This document shows, one piece after another, positions 61,109-64,000 of a stretch of 64,000 nt of DNA. The notes beneath the pieces are model-generated. The model was given only the letters and a program-made list of their open reading frames with translations, was not told the origin of the DNA and ran no database searches. The stretch comes from Paenibacillus brevis (GTDB lineage: Bacteria; Bacillota; Bacilli; Paenibacillales; Paenibacillaceae), in NCBI RefSeq assembly GCF_018919145.1, contig NZ_JAHLQJ010000011.1, positions 62,001 to 126,000 on the forward strand. The letters run 5' to 3'. Numbering within the stretch: the stretch's first letter is position 1; the number at the start of each line of letters is the position of its first letter. Made by a program: the position numbers and the translations under genes.

Positions 61109-63379
61109 ATGTCGGTGATTGAAAAAGAAGTTCAAAAAACACAAGAAGTACAATCGGCGTGGAGAAGCTTCAAAAAAGGTAAATGGATGAGAGAAGTGAA
61201 CACCCGCGATTTCATCGAGAACAACATCAGCGCATATGAAGGTAACGAATCCTTCTTGGAAGGCGCAACGGACAATACTAAATCACTGTGGGATATCATC
61301 TCCGATCTCACGAAGAAAGAAAGAGAAGCGGGCGGCGTGCTGGATGTAGATGTTCACAAGCCATCCATGATTACATCCCACAAGCCTGGATACCTTGACA
61401 AAGCTAAGGAACAAATCGTCGGTGTTCAAGGGGATGAGCCGTTCCAACGTACTATTCATCCTTTCGGCGGCATAAATATGGTTCTCAATTCCTGTAAGGC
61501 ATACGGCTTTGATTTGCCGGAAGAAATTGTTGAACTGTTTACACATATCCGTAAAACCCACAACCAAGGCGTTTTTGATGCATATACCTCCGAGATGAGA
61601 GCCGTTCGTAAGGCCGGTATCATCACAGGTCTTCCGGATGCTTACGGCCGCGGCCGGATCATCGGCGACTATCGCCGTGTAGCTCTGTACGGTGTAGACT
61701 TCCTGATCAAACAAAAGAAAAACGAACTGAACAGCCTTGAGGTTGACGTTATTGATGAAGCTGTCATTCGTCTTCGCGAAGAGCTCTCCGAACAAATCCG
61801 CGCGCTGGACGAACTGAAGCAGCTTGGACAAATGTACGGTTTTGATATTTCCAGACCTGCTGAAAATGCGAAGGAAGCTTTCCAATGGGTATACTTCGGC
61901 TACCTGGCTGCAGTTAAAGAGCAAGACGGCGCTGCAATGTCCCTGGGCCGTGTATCTTCCTTCCTGGATGCTTACATCGAACGCGATCTGGCTGAAGGAA
62001 CATTGTCTGAAGAAGCAGCTCAAGAACTGGTTGACCATTTCGTTATGAAGCTTCGTATCGTTAAGTTCCTGCGTACTCCTGAATATAATGATCTGTTCAG
62101 CGGCGACCCTACTTGGGTTACAGAATCGATCGGCGGTATGGCTGTAGACGGATCGACATTGGTAACGAAGAACAGCTTCCGCTTCCTGCATACCCTGTAC
62201 AACCTGGGCCCTGCTCCAGAACCGAACCTGACTGTTCTCTGGTCCGAGCAATTGCCTGAAGCGTTCAAAAAATACTGTGCGAAGGTTTCGATCGAAACCA
62301 GCTCGATCCAATATGAAAATGACGACCTGATGCGTCCGATCTACGGTGACGACTACGGTATCGCTTGCTGCGTATCCGCAATGAAGATCGGTAAGCAAAT
62401 GCAGTTCTTCGGAGCGCGGGCGAACCTGGCTAAAGCCTTGCTGTATGCGATCAACGGCGGTAAGGATGAAAAATCCGGCGCGCAAGTCGGTCCTGAATAC
62501 CCTGCAATTACTTCCGAATACCTTGAGTATGATGAAGTGATGAAACGCTTCAAGCCGATGATGGAATGGCTGGCTAAGACCTATGTAAACACATTGAATG
62601 TCATTCACTATATGCATGATAAGTATTGCTACGAACGGATTGAAATGGCGCTGCATGACCGTGACATTCTCCGTACGATGGCTTGCGGTATTGCGGGTCT
62701 GTCGGTTGCAGCCGACTCCTTGAGCGCGATCAAACATGCCAAGGTTAAGGTTATCCGTAATGAACAGGGCATTGCTGTCGACTTCGAAACAGAAGGCGAA
62801 TTCCCTTGCTACGGTAACAACGATGACCGTGTTGACCAAATTGCCGTTAGCCTGGTTGAATCCTTCATGGAAATGATCCGCAAGCATAAGACTTACCGTG
62901 ATGCCCTGCCTACACAATCCGTATTGACCATTACTTCCAATGTAGTGTACGGTAAGAAGACAGGTACTACCCCGGATGGACGTAAAGCAGGCGAGCCGTT
63001 CGCTCCTGGTGCGAACCCAATGCACGGCCGCGATAAGAAGGGTGCATTGGCATCGCTTAGCTCGGTAGCGAAGCTGCCTTACGAGCACAGCCTTGACGGT
63101 ATCTCGAATACCTTCTCGATCGTGCCTAAGGCGCTCGGTAAAGAAGAGGAAATCCGCAAATCCAACCTTGTATCGATGATGGATGGATATTTCGGCAGCA
63201 ATGCGCATCACCTGAACGTCAACGTGTTTGACCGTGAGCAACTGATGGACGCTATGGAGCATCCTGAGAACTACCCTCAGTTGACCATCCGCGTATCCGG
63301 ATATGCTGTTAACTTCATCAAATTGACTCGTGAGCAACAGCTCGACGTGATCAACCGTACCTTCCACGGTTCGATGTAA
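61109..63379 (+). CDS. pflB: Formate C-acetyltransferase (pyruvate formate-lyase)
   Basis: A 756-residue glycyl-radical enzyme splitting pyruvate into acetyl-CoA and formate without oxygen. The adjacent catalytic cysteines are in IACCVSAM, and the radical glycine is in RVSGYAVNF near the C-terminus. The ATG at 61109 follows GGAGGGAATAA; an ATG at 61094 would overlap that site. Codon use is biased as in adhE. The activating enzyme gene pflA follows after 78 bases. Confidence 0.96.
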   Translation: MSVIEKEVQKTQEVQSAWRSFKKGKWMREVNTRDFIENNISAYEGNESFLEGATDNTKSLWDIISDLTKKEREAGGVLDVDVHKPSMITSHKPGYLDKAKEQIVGVQGDEPFQRTIHPFGGINMVLNSCKAYGFDLPEEIVELFTHIRKTHNQGVFDAYTSEMRAVRKAGIITGLPDAYGRGRIIGDYRRVALYGVDFLIKQKKNELNSLEVDVIDEAVIRLREELSEQIRALDELKQLGQMYGFDISRPAENAKEAFQWVYFGYLAAVKEQDGAAMSLGRVSSFLDAYIERDLAEGTLSEEAAQELVDHFVMKLRIVKFLRTPEYNDLFSGDPTWVTESIGGMAVDGSTLVTKNSFRFLHTLYNLGPAPEPNLTVLWSEQLPEAFKKYCAKVSIETSSIQYENDDLMRPIYGDDYGIACCVSAMKIGKQMQFFGARANLAKALLYAINGGKDEKSGAQVGPEYPAITSEYLEYDEVMKRFKPMMEWLAKTYVNTLNVIHYMHDKYCYERIEMALHDRDILRTMACGIAGLSVAADSLSAIKHAKVKVIRNEQGIAVDFETEGEFPCYGNNDDRVDQIAVSLVESFMEMIRKHKTYRDALPTQSVLTITSNVVYGKKTGTTPDGRKAGEPFAPGANPMHGRDKKGALASLSSVAKLPYEHSLDGISNTFSIVPKALGKEEEIRKSNLVSMMDGYFGSNAHHLNVNVFDREQLMDAMEHPENYPQLTIRVSGYAVNFIKLTREQQLDVINRTFHGSM

Positions 63380-63457
63380 GGAACTTCGGGTAGAGTCGTA
63401 ATAAATGCTGTTCAATAGTATGAATTGAGGCAGCCTAACTGGAAAGGGTGACGAAAG

Positions 63458-64000
63458 ATGCTTAAAGGTCGCATACATTCATTGGAAACTTTCGGAACGG
63501 TAGATGGACCAGGTATTCGTTTCGTTCTCTTCATGCAGGGCTGCCTGCTGAAATGCCAATATTGCCATAACCCGGATACATGGAGCTTGACGGATGGCAA
63601 GGAGATGACCGTAGATGAGGTGTTGGCGGAAATTGAGCCATACCTCACCTACTACCGCTCCTCCGGCGGCGGCTTGACGGTATCGGGAGGAGAAGCAACC
63701 TTGCAGGCTCCTTTTGTTACCGAGCTGTTCCGTCAAGTCAAGAAGCGCTGGAACTTGCATACCACGCTGGATACGAATGGTTATAACGAAGGCGACAAGA
63801 TCAAGGATCTTCTTGATGTAACGGATCTGGTTCTTCTTGATTTGAAGCACATCGATAATGAGAAGCACATCAAATTGACTAGTAAGCCCAATGACCGGAT
63901 GCTGAGAATGGCTGAATGGCTGTCTAGTCATCATCGGAACATGTGGATCCGTTATGTGCTTGTACCCGGCATTAATGATGAGGAAGAGGATTTGGTCCGC
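63458..64000 (+). CDS. pflA: Pyruvate formate-lyase activating enzyme, N-terminal part
   Basis: Open to the window edge: 181 residues are visible of roughly 240-250. The radical SAM cluster motif CLLKCQYC is near 29-36, followed by HNPDTW and the GGE motif VSGGEA. It installs the glycyl radical on PflB using S-adenosylmethionine. GGAAAGGGTGA precedes the ATG at 63458. Same strand and operon as pflB. Confidence 0.94.
   Translation, partial: MLKGRIHSLETFGTVDGPGIRFVLFMQGCLLKCQYCHNPDTWSLTDGKEMTVDEVLAEIEPYLTYYRSSGGGLTVSGGEATLQAPFVTELFRQVKKRWNLHTTLDTNGYNEGDKIKDLLDVTDLVLLDLKHIDNEKHIKLTSKPNDRMLRMAEWLSSHHRNMWIRYVLVPGINDEEEDLVR

Noticed and set aside
61283-63478. 731-codon open frame on the minus strand across pflB
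   Set aside because: Same explanation as for adhE; pflB is a clear gene on the plus strand.

Overview
The window looks like a chromosomal segment of a spore-forming, facultatively anaerobic Firmicute, most likely Paenibacillus or a close relative. The evidence is the Bacillus-type 'ylo' gene order (Ca-ATPase, yicC/yloC, remA, gmk, rpoZ, coaBC, priA, def, fmt, rsmB, rlmN, prpC, prkC, rsgA, rpe, spoVM, rpmB, yloU, fakA, recG), the sporulation genes spoVM and spoVIF, a Bacillus-type Fnr with its cluster-binding cysteines at the C-terminus, strong Shine-Dalgarno sites, frequent TTG/GTG starts and moderately high GC. The species call is inference; no rRNA or other marker gene is present. There is no prophage, CRISPR array, tRNA or rRNA gene.

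Layout. 1-13.5 kb and 16.8-28.9 kb hold the conserved core: lysine/peptidoglycan precursor (dapF), methionine/folate (a yitJ-type fusion), nucleotide and CoA synthesis, replication restart, translation start and rRNA modification, the PrkC/PrpC kinase-phosphatase pair, ribosome assembly, fatty-acid kinase and RecG. This core is interrupted at 13.5-16.8 kb by a PadR/membrane-protein pair and a divergent SDR/AraC pair. 29.0-35.7 kb is a self-contained beta-glucoside operon: a strong promoter with two LacI-type operators, PTS EIIBC, a LacI regulator, a GH1 6-phospho-beta-glucosidase, an old-yellow-enzyme/dienoyl-CoA-reductase-like flavoenzyme and a separate EIIA. 36-44.6 kb is a mosaic of small units: TetR, a second-type methionine aminopeptidase, a LexA-controlled Y-family polymerase with an unknown partner, a short Crp-like regulator, a YitT-family protein behind a structured leader, several small proteins, and a PadR-DUF1048-DUF1048 operon. 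44.6-52.4 kb carries a TVP38-MsrAB fusion, a TerC protein under a yybP-ykoY (Mn2+) riboswitch, an AraC regulator divergent from a TIM-barrel/Gfo-Idh/TIM-barrel sugar cluster, and an HxlR/flavoprotein pair. 52.5-64 kb is an anaerobic island: nirB-nirD-nirC (nitrite to ammonium), fnr, adhE, pflB and the start of pflA, with seven Fnr-type palindromes in front of nirB, adhE and pflB.

Three repeat families cross the window. R1 (about 180 bp, ends GTTCAAAAAGTCA/TGACTTTTTGAAC) has three copies, before dapF, between prkC and rsgA, and before a Crp-like gene. R2 (about 120-230 bp, inner ends GGCATAAGTGTGAAG/CTTCACACGTTGCC) has two clean copies before the yitJ-type gene and def, plus two copies and a fragment piled up between nirC and fnr. 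R3 is a roughly 30-bp motif found behind two terminators. R1 and R2 look like non-autonomous MITE-type elements or structured intergenic repeats, and are the best candidates here for something undescribed. The other leads are the 240-nt yitT leader, the flavoenzyme inside the beta-glucoside operon, the TVP38-MsrAB fusion and the mirror-image double Fnr site at pflB.

Limits: all calls come from reading the sequence and remembered family features. No database search, folding calculation or alignment was run.
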